The notes under the pieces were generated by a model that did not search any database, had not been told where the DNA came from, and was given only the letters and a program-made list of their open reading frames with translations. The translations under genes were made by a program, and so were the position numbers. Positions 1-7,961 of a stretch of DNA of 64,000 nt are shown here, one piece after another. Within the stretch, counting starts at the first letter, position 1. Each line of letters opens with the position of its first letter. Source of the DNA: Actinomycetota bacterium (GTDB taxonomy: Bacteria > Actinomycetota > Geothermincolia > Fen-727 > Anoxymicrobiaceae); the NCBI GenBank assembly GCA_018831265.1, contig JAHJCO010000035.1:1-64000 (forward strand), in the 5' to 3' direction.

Positions 1-621
1 CTCACGGTCATCGGGGCTTCTTGTGAGATGCTTTCGAACCTCTTGAAGACCCCCGGCGCAGACAGAATGCTGGAGGATGTCGCATCGATGGCCGAGATGA
101 TCAATCGAAACTACGTGAAAGCAGCCGCTCTCATCGATGACATTCTGGAGCTCGCCGAGGCAGGACAGGTGCCAAGAGAAGTCTCTGTCGTCGCTGTTGC
201 CGATATAGTCAAGGAGGTGCTTTTTGAGCGCCAGGCGGCCATCGATGACAGGAGTATATCGGTAAGAGTCGACGACGAAATGGGGAGCGTGACCGGGAGT
301 CGCACACACATATACCAGGTCTTCTCGAACCTCGTGGACAACGCGATCAGGCACAACAACGCAGATAACCCTGTGGTGGAGGTCCTGTACAAGGGCAGTG
401 ATGCGGGGAGGCACCGCTATGTGGTCAGGGATAACGGGCCGGGCATACCTGTTGAGGACCTCGATGAAGTCTTCCTGCCTTTCTTCAAGGGCCCCACGGG
501 TGGTGCTGGGATAGGCCTCTCGACCGTCAAGCGGGTGATCGATCTCTATGGCGGCGACATCAGAGCGTACAACGAAAACGGGGCTTGCTTCGAATTCGTA
601 TTGACAGACTACGTCGAGTAG
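1..621 (+). CDS. Sensor histidine kinase, C-terminal part (truncated by window edge)
   Basis: The reading frame is open from base 1, so the gene starts upstream of the window. The first visible residues (LTVIGAS) look like the end of an H-box whose phospho-accepting His lies just off the edge. Then come a dimerisation helix, an N-box (FSNLVDNAIRHNN, about residues 108-120), a G1 box (DNGPG, about 144) and a G2 glycine loop (GAGIGLST, about 168). These form the ATP-binding HATPase_c fold that phosphorylates the kinase's own His and then a response regulator. The input domain and partner regulator are not visible. The kinase assignment is secure; the signal is unknown. Confidence 0.9.
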   Translation, partial: LTVIGASCEMLSNLLKTPGADRMLEDVASMAEMINRNYVKAAALIDDILELAEAGQVPREVSVVAVADIVKEVLFERQAAIDDRSISVRVDDEMGSVTGSRTHIYQVFSNLVDNAIRHNNADNPVVEVLYKGSDAGRHRYVVRDNGPGIPVEDLDEVFLPFFKGPTGGAGIGLSTVKRVIDLYGGDIRAYNENGACFEFVLTDYVE

Positions 622-709
622 CCGCCGGTCCCCGCCGCCTTCTTCATCCCGGGTCTCCGGCTCCGCGTCTGCCGCGCCCGTGGCACTGTCGGTCTAGTGG
701 TAGGCCGAC

Positions 710-715
710 TATAAT
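710..715 (+). promoter_or_regulatory. Possible -10 box upstream of the 760 gene
   Basis: A TATAAT hexamer lies 44 bases before the ATG at 760, which has its own AGGAGG ribosome binding site. The matching -35 position is poor, so this is a tentative promoter only. Confidence 0.3.
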
Positions 716-759
716 AGCCCTGGTCCGGTGTCACGACGACAGCAGGAGGGTGACCTTTC

Positions 760-1257
760 ATGAGCAACAGAAACGTCGAGTACAGGTCGGTGGTCGGCAC
801 GGCGTCACGGGGGGCGATAACGTTCCTGTTCGTCGCGGTCCTGTTCATGCTGCTGTTCGGTATCATTGGCACGTTCCTGATAGACGCCGGCGCCCTGAAC
901 ATCCTCGTGACAGGTATCATCCTGCTCATCGCGTTCAACATGATCATCATCTTCAGGCAGGTCGTCATGGAGGTCACCGAAAGGGAGGTGGTTCTCTCGC
1001 ACGGACCCGAGAGAGCGTGGATTTCCAGGGAGGATATCTCCGGGATCGAGCCGCTCGAGCTGACGTTCGGACGGCGTCTCGCCGCGGCGGCCTCGCTGGG
1101 TCCATGGAGTGCGGCCGGCCGCGAGAAGATACATTATTTCGGGGCGAAGGCCCCCATGGTCCTGATAACCACCTCGGAAGGCGCCAAGTACGCCGTATCG
1201 GTCGAGGACCCGGAGGAGGTCCGGGCCTTCGAGCCCGTTACGGGAAGATCCGGGTGA
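760..1257 (+). CDS. Hypothetical membrane protein, two TM helices plus PH-like tail
   Basis: This 165-residue protein has two hydrophobic segments (about residues 21-43 and 47-67). A soluble C-terminal part follows, with the pattern of bacterial PH-like domains (EVTEREVVLSHGPERAWISREDISGIEP, alternating strands, then a Trp-poor loop). Such two-TM plus PH-like proteins usually sit in the cytoplasmic membrane with the domain facing the cytoplasm; their function is mostly unknown. The ATG is preceded by AGGAGGGTGA at good spacing. No family name is certain. The next gene is convergent and 10 bases away. Confidence 0.6.
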   Translation: MSNRNVEYRSVVGTASRGAITFLFVAVLFMLLFGIIGTFLIDAGALNILVTGIILLIAFNMIIIFRQVVMEVTEREVVLSHGPERAWISREDISGIEPLELTFGRRLAAAASLGPWSAAGREKIHYFGAKAPMVLITTSEGAKYAVSVEDPEEVRAFEPVTGRSG

Positions 1258-1267
1258 TCCGGCCGCC

Positions 1268-2965
1268 TCAGTCGTTCCAGGCGTAGGCGCCCTCGAGGGA
1301 GTAGGCCTCCTCGAGCACCTTCTCGAAGCGCGCCCGGTCCACGACCGGCTTGCGCACCATCTTCATACACAGGTCCATCTGCACGTCGGTGCTGCTGGTC
1401 TTGGAGTAGAGCTGGACCGCGAACTTGGAAAAGTCGCGCACCTGGAAGTCGAAGATCTGGTCCAGCAGCTCGTCCGAGACGCCGTAGATCCTCGCGTTCT
1501 CTATTATCAGCTGCCCGTAGGCGACCAGCGTGAACAGCTCGCCCAGGATGAGCAGGAAGTCTATATCGTCTATCTGCTCCTCGGACGGCGGCGCCTTGAG
1601 GAGCAGCTCCTTGAACACCTCGATCTGCTCCTTGAACAGGTTTACGTTGGGCAGGTCCGTGGCGCCGTAGGCTATTCCCGAGTCGTGGAACTGGATCTTG
1701 CTCAAGCCCTTGGTCGGCCCCTGCTCGAACATGAAGGTGTCGTCGGCGGCGTCGTCCCGGGTGTGTATGACCGGGAACGAGCCCGGGTTGAAGAAGTAGT
1801 TCGGCATGAACTTGATTATCAGCGCCATGTTCACGTGCACCGTGCCCTCCAGCTTGGGGAGGGCGCGGATGTCGCGGGCGGCCGCCTCGAAGTACATGTC
1901 CTTCTCGAACCCCTTGGCCGCTATCACGTCCCAGAGCAGGTTGATGACCTCCTCCCCCTGGGTTGTGACCTTCATCTTCACGATGGGGTTGTAGAGCAGG
2001 TAGCGCCGGTCCTCACCGGACGCCGAGCGCATGTAGTCGCACGCCCGCAGCGCGAACAGCTTCATCGCCACGAGCCGCGTGTAGGCGTCCACGAACAGCT
2101 GCTTGATATGGGTGAACTCTGTGACGTAATGCTTGTAGAGGTAGCGGTGGGCGGCGTGGTCCAGCGCCTCGTAGAAGGCGTGGGTGCAGATGCCGATAGA
2201 CGCCCAGCCCAGGTTGTACTTGCCCACGTTGACCGTGTTCAGGGCCGAGTCCCATGCGTCGCGACCCACCGAGAGGATATCGGCCTCGTCCACCGGGTAA
2301 TCGGTCAGCGCGTACTCGGCCACGAAGTTCTGCGAGTTGACGACGTTCTTCACCACCTCGAAGCCGCCGTCCCGCTTGTGGACCGCGAAGAAGACGTAGT
2401 CGCCGGTGTCGGTCATCTTGCCGAAGGTGGACACGATGGCGGCCTCGTTGGCGTTCCCGATGTAGTACTTGCGGCCGTTCGCCAGGTACTTCCCGTCACC
2501 GAGGGGCTTGAGCGCCATCTCGGTCGAGTAGAGGTCGGCTCCGTGCTCCTTCTCCGACAGCCCGAAGGCGAAGATGCCGCCGTCCAGGAGGAGCCTGGCG
2601 GTCCGCTCCTTGATCGGCTCTTTCCCGCTCATCCACAGCGGCCCCAGGCCCAGGATGGAGACCTGCCAGGTGTACCAGTAGTTGAGACCGTAGAACGCCA
2701 GGATCTCGTTGTACTCGCAGTTGCGCCAGGTGTCCCAGCGGGCCTCCGGGGTGAGCCCGTACTTCGCCGGGGTGAGGAAGGTCGCGAAGATCTTCTCCTT
2801 CGCCTGGAAGCCGATGTAGTCGCCGTACCAGGTCCGCTCGTGGTCGTCCTTCTTGGTCTCGCCCCGGCCCTTCCCCTCGAAGAAATCCACCGTCTTCGCC
2901 ATAGCCAGCCTCGAAGTCTCGTCGGGGTACTCCCTGGTCAGCCTCTTGGGGTTCAGCAGAATCAT
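1268..2965 (-). CDS. Acyl-CoA dehydrogenase, long form (565 aa)
   Basis: This is an FAD-dependent acyl-CoA dehydrogenase-like flavoprotein that would introduce an alpha,beta double bond in an acyl-CoA and pass electrons to ETF. The middle domain carries the usual FAFGLSEKEHGAD segment (about residues 150-163) and a following GRKYYIGNANEA beta-domain motif. At about 565 residues it is longer than the usual 380-400, with an extended C-terminal helical part as in the large FadE/AcdA-like branch. The start was placed at MILLNPKRL because AAGGAAGGTGG lies just upstream; an in-frame ATG 60 bases earlier has no such site. It stands alone, so the substrate is unknown. Confidence 0.8.
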   Translation of the reverse strand: MILLNPKRLTREYPDETSRLAMAKTVDFFEGKGRGETKKDDHERTWYGDYIGFQAKEKIFATFLTPAKYGLTPEARWDTWRNCEYNEILAFYGLNYWYTWQVSILGLGPLWMSGKEPIKERTARLLLDGGIFAFGLSEKEHGADLYSTEMALKPLGDGKYLANGRKYYIGNANEAAIVSTFGKMTDTGDYVFFAVHKRDGGFEVVKNVVNSQNFVAEYALTDYPVDEADILSVGRDAWDSALNTVNVGKYNLGWASIGICTHAFYEALDHAAHRYLYKHYVTEFTHIKQLFVDAYTRLVAMKLFALRACDYMRSASGEDRRYLLYNPIVKMKVTTQGEEVINLLWDVIAAKGFEKDMYFEAAARDIRALPKLEGTVHVNMALIIKFMPNYFFNPGSFPVIHTRDDAADDTFMFEQGPTKGLSKIQFHDSGIAYGATDLPNVNLFKEQIEVFKELLLKAPPSEEQIDDIDFLLILGELFTLVAYGQLIIENARIYGVSDELLDQIFDFQVRDFSKFAVQLYSKTSSTDVQMDLCMKMVRKPVVDRARFEKVLEEAYSLEGAYAWND

Positions 2966-3164
2966 GCCACCTTCCTTTCGCTCGAAACGCCGGCCACGAA
3001 CGCCGGTCCCAAGCGAGTCTAGCACAGGGAGACCTGGGAATATCAGGAGCCGTTGCTCCGATCGACATTACAGTTTGATCATTCGTGGCTATCGGTAATG
3101 CATTGCGAACGCGCCGGACCGCCTCTCGGCCGTTGATCCCTGCCGTAGAGGCGAAGCCGGTCGT

Positions 3165-3545
3165 CTACTTGTATACCAGGCTGGTGGCCACCAGGTTGGG
3201 TGAGCCCTTCGCGACGTAGATCCGGCCGGTCACCTCCATCCTGGAGTTCAGTTTCGACTCGGGGGGGAGGGGCGCCGTGTCCGACACCTCGACCCTCAAG
3301 GCCGAGACCCCGTCCTTGAGCAGGAAGCACGCGGAGCAGTACCCCACCGCGTAGTTGCCCTCGGTCGTCACGGTCTTTCCGTCCCAGGCGGCCGGGTCGT
3401 TCGCGACCTGCGCGACCGTCACCCTGGTGGCGGATGGCGGGGCTTCCTCCGTCTTGCCTGTGATCGTTCCCTGGGTCGTCCCCCCGCAGCCCGCCAGCAA
3501 GGCCACGACCGCCAGCACCAGGACCCCGAGCACCAGTCTCCTCAT
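3165..3545 (-). CDS. Small lipoprotein with OB-fold-like domain
   Basis: A 126-residue exported lipoprotein. It has an N-terminal signal helix ending in the lipobox LLAGC (Cys about residue 20), then a compact beta-rich domain (VTVAQVANDPAAWDGKTVTTEGN, later RMEVTGRIYV) typical of OB-fold proteins. A CSAC pair in the middle could form a disulfide or bind metal. The start is MRRLVLG, with GGGGGAAGAC upstream. It follows the tungstate-type binding lipoprotein gene in the same direction, with a hairpin repeat between them, so they may be co-transcribed. Binding partner unknown. Confidence 0.6.
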   Translation of the reverse strand: MRRLVLGVLVLAVVALLAGCGGTTQGTITGKTEEAPPSATRVTVAQVANDPAAWDGKTVTTEGNYAVGYCSACFLLKDGVSALRVEVSDTAPLPPESKLNSRMEVTGRIYVAKGSPNLVATSLVYK

Positions 3546-3569
3546 GTCTTCCCCCCTGCCTGTCGCAGG

Positions 3570-3602
3570 GTGTAGCAAAAGTGCCTGACTCTTTCGCTAC
3601 AC
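3570..3602 (-). repeat. Family A hairpin repeat A1
   Basis: An inverted repeat with outer arms GTGTAGC/GCTACAC around the conserved core (GAGTCAGGCACTT on the minus strand). It lies 13 bases after the stop codon of the binding-protein gene and before the next lipoprotein gene. Confidence 0.75.
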
Positions 3603-3615
3603 TCTCGCTGCATTC

Positions 3616-4515
3616 TTACATCTTCATGCCGCCGGCCGGCGCGCTGGAGTCCGGAGCGAGGCGGGTCGTTCCGTGCGTCTGTATCTCGGCGTTCGCCTCG
3701 AAAGGCTGCACCCCGTACTTCCTGTAGGCGTCTATTTTCGCCTGGCCGGCTTTTCCCGTGAGATACCAGACCAGGTCCCCGGCCGCCTTCTTCTGGGAGC
3801 CCTCCTCGGTGGAAACCGCGAGCCCGTACTGGTTCAGGAGCATGGTACAGCCTTCTACGATCTTCTCGAGGTTGAGCCCGTCCTTGTTTTTCTCCCACGT
3901 CTCCACATCCACTAGCACGTAGCCCTGCTTCTCCGAAGCCACCTTGAGGGTCTCGACCATCCCCTGCCCGGTCTTGATGTACCACACCTCACCGGACGGA
4001 TCGCCGACGCCGTTCTTCTTCCAGTAGCCCATCTCTTTCCTGTGAACATCGGAGCCGTCACTCCTGCTCACGTAGGTAGCGCCCTTCATAGCTATCATCC
4101 TGGAGGACTTGGCGGGGCAGTCGAACCCCCTGACCCCGGCGGGGTCCGATTCTGGTCCGGCTATGATGAACCGGCTGTAGCATACAGGCACGTCCTGGTA
4201 GCCGTAGCCCGCCGTTACGAACTGCTGCTCTGCCGCGGGATCACAGACGAGCACGACATCGGCTCTACCGTACCGTCCTTCAGCGAGCGCCTCTTCGCAG
4301 GTCGCCTCGGGCACGACCGTCACCTCGACGTTGTGCTGTTTCTCGAATGCTGGGAGGACTGAAGCCAGCAGCCCGGAATCCGACATGGCCTTTGTCGTGG
4401 CCAGCGTCACCGTCGTCTGCCCGCAACCGCCGAGCAGCATCGTCGCTGCGATGCCCGCGATGACCAGTACAGCCACCAAGCCCTTCATCCCGGTCCTCTT
4501 CACCCGAACGCTCAT
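3616..4515 (-). CDS. Tungstate/molybdate-type ABC substrate-binding lipoprotein (TupA-like)
   Basis: A 299-residue periplasmic-type binding protein with a lipobox (MLLGGC, Cys about residue 31). The mature protein opens with LATTKAMSDSGLLASVLPAFE, matching the TupA/WtpA opening in which TTS/DSGLL binds the oxyanion. It also has SRSDGSDVHRKEMGYWK, the TupA motif usually written SRGDxSGTHxKE. It would capture tungstate or molybdate outside the membrane. No permease (tupB) or ATPase (tupC) gene follows, so it is an orphan binding protein here. The ATG has GGAGGAGGGTA immediately upstream. Confidence 0.8.
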   Translation of the reverse strand: MSVRVKRTGMKGLVAVLVIAGIAATMLLGGCGQTTVTLATTKAMSDSGLLASVLPAFEKQHNVEVTVVPEATCEEALAEGRYGRADVVLVCDPAAEQQFVTAGYGYQDVPVCYSRFIIAGPESDPAGVRGFDCPAKSSRMIAMKGATYVSRSDGSDVHRKEMGYWKKNGVGDPSGEVWYIKTGQGMVETLKVASEKQGYVLVDVETWEKNKDGLNLEKIVEGCTMLLNQYGLAVSTEEGSQKKAAGDLVWYLTGKAGQAKIDAYRKYGVQPFEANAEIQTHGTTRLAPDSSAPAGGMKM

Positions 4516-4719
4516 TACCCTCCTCCTCGTGGCGGGACCCGTTCGGACCCGTCTTGTGCTTCCTCATTCGAAAGCCTGCCGGAAGCCGTCCGTCAGGCGC
4601 TTTTCTTCTTCAGCGGATGCGCCATTCCTCTGACAACGCATTGTGAAATACGAGGCGCTTTCCTGCTCGCAGTAGGTTAGAATTCTGCGGAGGCAGACGC
4701 GTTTCGGCAAGGAGGTCCC

Positions 4720-5178
4720 ATGGTAGAGGTAAACAGGCAGTACCTGGCCCCCTGCGGGCTCTACTGCGGCGTGTGTGCGGTCATGTACGCGACTCGCGAC
4801 GAAAACCCCAAGTTCCGCGAGCGGCTGACGGCCGTGTACGGCCTGCCCGCGGAGGAGATCTACTGCGCCGGATGCCTGGCGCCCACGGACCAGGTCTGGA
4901 TTCTCTGCAAGGAGTGTGTGATAAAGGCCTGCACCCTCGAGAAGGGTTACGAGGGGTGTCATCAATGCTCCCAATGGCCGTGCCGGTACATCGAGGAGTT
5001 TCCGATCGAGGTCGGCAAGAAGGTCATCATGAGGACCATCCCGCAGTGGCGCGAGTGGGGCACCGAGCGCTTCGTCGAAGAGGAGGAGAAGCGCTACCAC
5101 TGCCCCTCATGCGGATACGAGCTGTTCAGGGGCGCGAAGCGCTGCAGGTCCTGCGGCGAGCCCGTCGACGTGGACTAG
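4720..5178 (+). CDS. DUF3795-type cysteine-rich protein with zinc ribbon
   Basis: A 152-residue cytoplasmic protein rich in cysteines. The N-terminal half shows the DUF3795 pattern (APCGLYCGVCAV, then CAGC, CKEC, C..C, CHQCSQWPC), probably binding a metal or Fe-S cluster. The C-terminus (about residues 125-150) is a CPSC...CRSC zinc ribbon. AAGGAGGTCCC precedes the ATG. It is followed 14 bases later by a methyltransferase gene, suggesting a two-gene unit. The biochemical role of DUF3795 proteins is not established. Confidence 0.75.
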   Translation: MVEVNRQYLAPCGLYCGVCAVMYATRDENPKFRERLTAVYGLPAEEIYCAGCLAPTDQVWILCKECVIKACTLEKGYEGCHQCSQWPCRYIEEFPIEVGKKVIMRTIPQWREWGTERFVEEEEKRYHCPSCGYELFRGAKRCRSCGEPVDVD

Positions 5179-5192
5179 ACAAGGGAGGCAGG

Positions 5193-5759
5193 GTGGCGCA
5201 CCCGCACCGGAGGTGCCCGGCCGACGACCCGGGGCGACGCGAATGGCAGGACCCCGAGGCGATACTCTCAGGTATAGGCCTGTCCGTGGGCGACGTCTTC
5301 GTCGACCTCGGCAGCGGCGAGGGTTTCTTCTCCCTGCCCGCCGCGAGGGTGGTCGGTGAGGCGGGCACCGTCTACGCGCTGGATATCGACGCGGAGGCCA
5401 TCGAGCGGCTGCGCGCCTCGGCTGACCGGGAAGGCCTCGGCAACGTGGTGGCCGTCGCGGGTCCCGCCGAGGACCACGTCCTCTGCGAGGCCTGCGCCGA
5501 CTTCGTGTTCTTCGGCATCGACCTGCACGACTTCCGGGACGCCGGCAAGGTGCTGCGAAACGCGCGGATGATGGTGAAGCCCGACGGGCTTCTGGTGGAC
5601 CTGGACTGGAAGAAGCAGCCCATGGAGATGGGACCGCCGCCGGAGATGCGGTTCGACGAAGAGAAGGCCGCGGCGCTTATCCGGTCAGCGGGCTTCGAGG
5701 TCGTCTCGAGCGTCGATCAGGGCCCCATGCACTACATCATCAGCGCGCAGCCGGCATAG
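5193..5759 (+). CDS. Class I SAM-dependent methyltransferase
   Basis: A 188-residue methyltransferase with motif I VFVDLGSGEGFFSL (about residues 37-50), an acidic motif II (VYALDID) and a downstream VKPDGLLVDLDW strand. These define the Rossmann-type SAM fold, UbiE/Methyltransf_11-like. The substrate is not predictable. The start was set to the GTG at 5193 because GGGAGG lies just upstream and the methyltransferase fold begins soon after. It is probably co-transcribed with the DUF3795 gene. Its last 20 bases overlap the end of the convergent protease gene. Confidence 0.8.
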   Translation: MAHPHRRCPADDPGRREWQDPEAILSGIGLSVGDVFVDLGSGEGFFSLPAARVVGEAGTVYALDIDAEAIERLRASADREGLGNVVAVAGPAEDHVLCEACADFVFFGIDLHDFRDAGKVLRNARMMVKPDGLLVDLDWKKQPMEMGPPPEMRFDEEKAAALIRSAGFEVVSSVDQGPMHYIISAQPA

Positions 5760-6798
5760 ATGCGGGCGCGCCCTTATCCTCGGGAGTGACGTCGAAATCC
5801 AGCTTCTTTGTGCGGCGGATCACCTGCACGACGACGCATCTGCCGATCCTCTCCTCCGTGAGAAGCTGGTGCAGCTCGTCGATGCCGCCCACCGGGCAGC
5901 CGTCGAAGGCGATGATGACGTCTCCCGGGAGGAACCCCGCCTTCCTGCCCGGCCCGTCGGTCTCAACGGAGGTCACGAGGAAGCCTGTCTCGCGGGGCAG
6001 GTCGAAGTAGCGCATCACCCGGCGGTGGACCGGCGCGCTCTGCCCGGCGAGGCCAAGGTAACCTCGTCTTATCCTGCCGTCCTTCATCAACCGGGTGGCT
6101 ACGAAGCGTGCCGTGTTCACGGCGATGGCGAAGCAGATACCCTGCGCCGGGAGTATGATCGCCGTGTTTATCCCTATAACTCTTCCGGACGAATCAACCA
6201 GCGGGCCTCCCGAGTTGCCCGGGTTGAGAGCGGCGTCGGTCTGGATCACGTTGTCGATGAGGCGGCCGGTGCTGGACCGGAGCGAGCGGCCCAGCGCGCT
6301 TACGACCCCCGCGGTAACGGAGCACTGGAAGCCGTACGGGTTCCCGACCGCGACCACCAGCTGGCCGACCTTCAGCGTCCGCGAGTCACCCAGGGTCGCC
6401 GGGACCAGGCCGGGCGCGCTGATCCGTACCACTGCCAGGTCGCTGTCGGGATCGTCGCCGACCACGTCCGCCCGGCACACGGTGCCGTCGGGGATCGTGA
6501 CCTCTACCAGGCGCGCGTCCTGGACGACATGGCTGTTGGTGAGGATGAACCCGTCCCCGGCTATGACCACCCCCGAGCCGCTCCCGGTCGGCTCGCCCCC
6601 GGGCGACACGCGCGCCCGCTGAGAACCCTTCTGCGTCACCGATATGTTCACCACGGAGGAGCTGACCCGTTCTGATGCGTCGATGACGGCTCGCGAGTAC
6701 GCGTCCAGCAGGGCCGAGTCATCCGGCGACTCGGGCTCGGGGCACTCAGCCGAAACCGACGTCCCCTCCCCCGATATCAGCTTCAGCTCATTCTTCAT
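5740..6798 (-). CDS. HtrA/DegP-like serine protease with PDZ domain, no export signal
   Basis: A 352-residue trypsin-like protease. The catalytic triad is visible as His in TNSHVVQD (about 90), Asp in DSDLAVV (about 120) and Ser in NPGNSGGPL (about 196). A PDZ domain follows (about 251-346, with the peptide-binding loop GYLGLAG). HtrA proteases degrade or refold misfolded exported proteins, yet no signal peptide or TM helix precedes the protease domain, even if the frame is extended upstream. It may act in the cytoplasm or be exported with a partner. AAAGGTGG precedes the ATG. Confidence 0.85.
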   Translation of the reverse strand: MKNELKLISGEGTSVSAECPEPESPDDSALLDAYSRAVIDASERVSSSVVNISVTQKGSQRARVSPGGEPTGSGSGVVIAGDGFILTNSHVVQDARLVEVTIPDGTVCRADVVGDDPDSDLAVVRISAPGLVPATLGDSRTLKVGQLVVAVGNPYGFQCSVTAGVVSALGRSLRSSTGRLIDNVIQTDAALNPGNSGGPLVDSSGRVIGINTAIILPAQGICFAIAVNTARFVATRLMKDGRIRRGYLGLAGQSAPVHRRVMRYFDLPRETGFLVTSVETDGPGRKAGFLPGDVIIAFDGCPVGGIDELHQLLTEERIGRCVVVQVIRRTKKLDFDVTPEDKGAPASMPAAR

Positions 6799-6891
6799 AT
6801 GACCACCTTTCGAGTCCTCCATGTACAGTGTGAAGATAAACACCCGATTCGCGCAATGACACTGAAGGATAGCCTCAGGTCGCACGGATCG

Positions 6892-7065
6892 TGAGAATTC
6901 ACCTCAGACCATTTTTCTCAATAGTCTGGGAATTCACCTCTGGGAACTCACCCCAGACCATAATTCCCAATACCGCAGCCGGACGGAATCGAGGTGAGAA
7001 TTCTGGTTTGAGGTAAATTCCCATGCAAGGTGAGAATTCTGGTTTGAGGTAAATTCCCATGCAAG
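6892..7065. repeat. Family C composite hairpin element C1 with 36-base tandem duplication
   Basis: Four hairpin modules share the core ACCTC(A)(G/A)ACC(A) or its complement. They lie at 6892-6920 (arms TGAGAA/TTCTCA), 6927-6969 (arms TGGGAATT/AATTCCCA), and two copies at 6993-7029 and 7029-7065 that repeat with a 36-base period. The stop codon of the AlkA-like gene lies at 7069-7071, directly beside the last copy. Confidence 0.75.
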
Positions 7066-7068
7066 ATT

Positions 7069-7950
7069 TCAGGTTTGACCCCATGTGCTTACCAGGAGGT
7101 AGAAAACCGCCATGCCGCGCCATCTCCCCCATTCGGCGAGCTCTTCCTCCACCTCGGCCGCGGTCGCGTGCCGGCCCCTGCCGGTCAGCTCCCCGATCAT
7201 CCTGCGTATGCCCAGGTCGTCGGCCGGAACCACGTCGTAGCGCCCGAGTCCGCGTATCAGGAGATAGTCGACGGTCCACCGTCCGACCCCGGGAAGGCCC
7301 AGGAGTGTCTCGGTCAGCTCCTCGCGCGGCATCTCCCCCCACCCGAGAGGGTCGATCTTCCCGTCGACCACCATGCGTGAGATCTCGCGGATGTAGCGGG
7401 TCTTCTGTCCGGATAGCCCGCACGCCCTCAAGTCGGCGACGCCCGCCGCGGCCAGGTCCTCCGGCCTGGGGAAGGCAACCAGCCCGCCGACCTCGGCGCC
7501 GAACCTCCTCACCACCCTGTCGCGGATCCTGGCCGCCGCCACCAGGGATATCTGCTGCTCGGTGATTGCGATGACCAGCATCTGGAAGAGGTCGAACGGG
7601 CGTACCGGCTTCAGCCCCGTGAACCTATTCACGGCGGGACCAAGGACGGGGTGACGGGCGGCGAGCCGGTAGAAGGGCTTGAGGTCCAGGTCGGCGTTGA
7701 GGATCCCGCGCAGGTGCACCATGAGGGACGTGGCCTTCCGGGCGGGCGGCCTCGCCCGCACCTCCACAAGGGCCGGCTCCGTCTCCAGGAGCGCGATGAC
7801 CGTGGGTTTTCCCTGCCACCAGACCGCGATCCGGCCGTCGTCATCCCTGTCGGGCCCTGAAAGGCGCGAAAGGAGGTTGAACGAGAGGTCGAAGTCGTAC
7901 GGTTCAATGCAGCGGATGCTGCCGACCGTGCGACCTCGTGCGCCACCCAT
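7069..7950 (-). CDS. DNA-3-methyladenine glycosylase II / AlkA-type HhH-GPD protein
   Basis: A 293-residue base-excision repair glycosylase that would remove alkylated purines. The N-terminal ~110 residues form the AlkA-like TBP-type domain. The HhH-GPD core follows, with hairpin LPGVGRWTVDYL (about 219-230) and the catalytic Asp in VPADDLGI (about 244-245). No C-terminal 4Fe-4S cysteines are present, as expected for AlkA rather than endonuclease III. The ATG at 7950 lies 11 bases after the arsM stop, so this is the last gene of the arsenic operon. Its expression may therefore follow arsenic exposure, although its substrate is DNA. Confidence 0.8.
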   Translation of the reverse strand: MGGARGRTVGSIRCIEPYDFDLSFNLLSRLSGPDRDDDGRIAVWWQGKPTVIALLETEPALVEVRARPPARKATSLMVHLRGILNADLDLKPFYRLAARHPVLGPAVNRFTGLKPVRPFDLFQMLVIAITEQQISLVAAARIRDRVVRRFGAEVGGLVAFPRPEDLAAAGVADLRACGLSGQKTRYIREISRMVVDGKIDPLGWGEMPREELTETLLGLPGVGRWTVDYLLIRGLGRYDVVPADDLGIRRMIGELTGRGRHATAAEVEEELAEWGRWRGMAVFYLLVSTWGQT

Positions 7951-7961
7951 GTTGTACCGGG

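Noticed and set aside
681..720. A possible tRNA-like stretch (GGTCTAGTGGTAGGCC)
   Set aside because: It resembles a D-arm start, but no anticodon arm, T-arm or acceptor pairing follows.
6993..7065. Two exact 36-base repeats as a possible CRISPR array
   Set aside because: There is no spacer between copies, only two units, and no cas genes; the units are hairpin modules.
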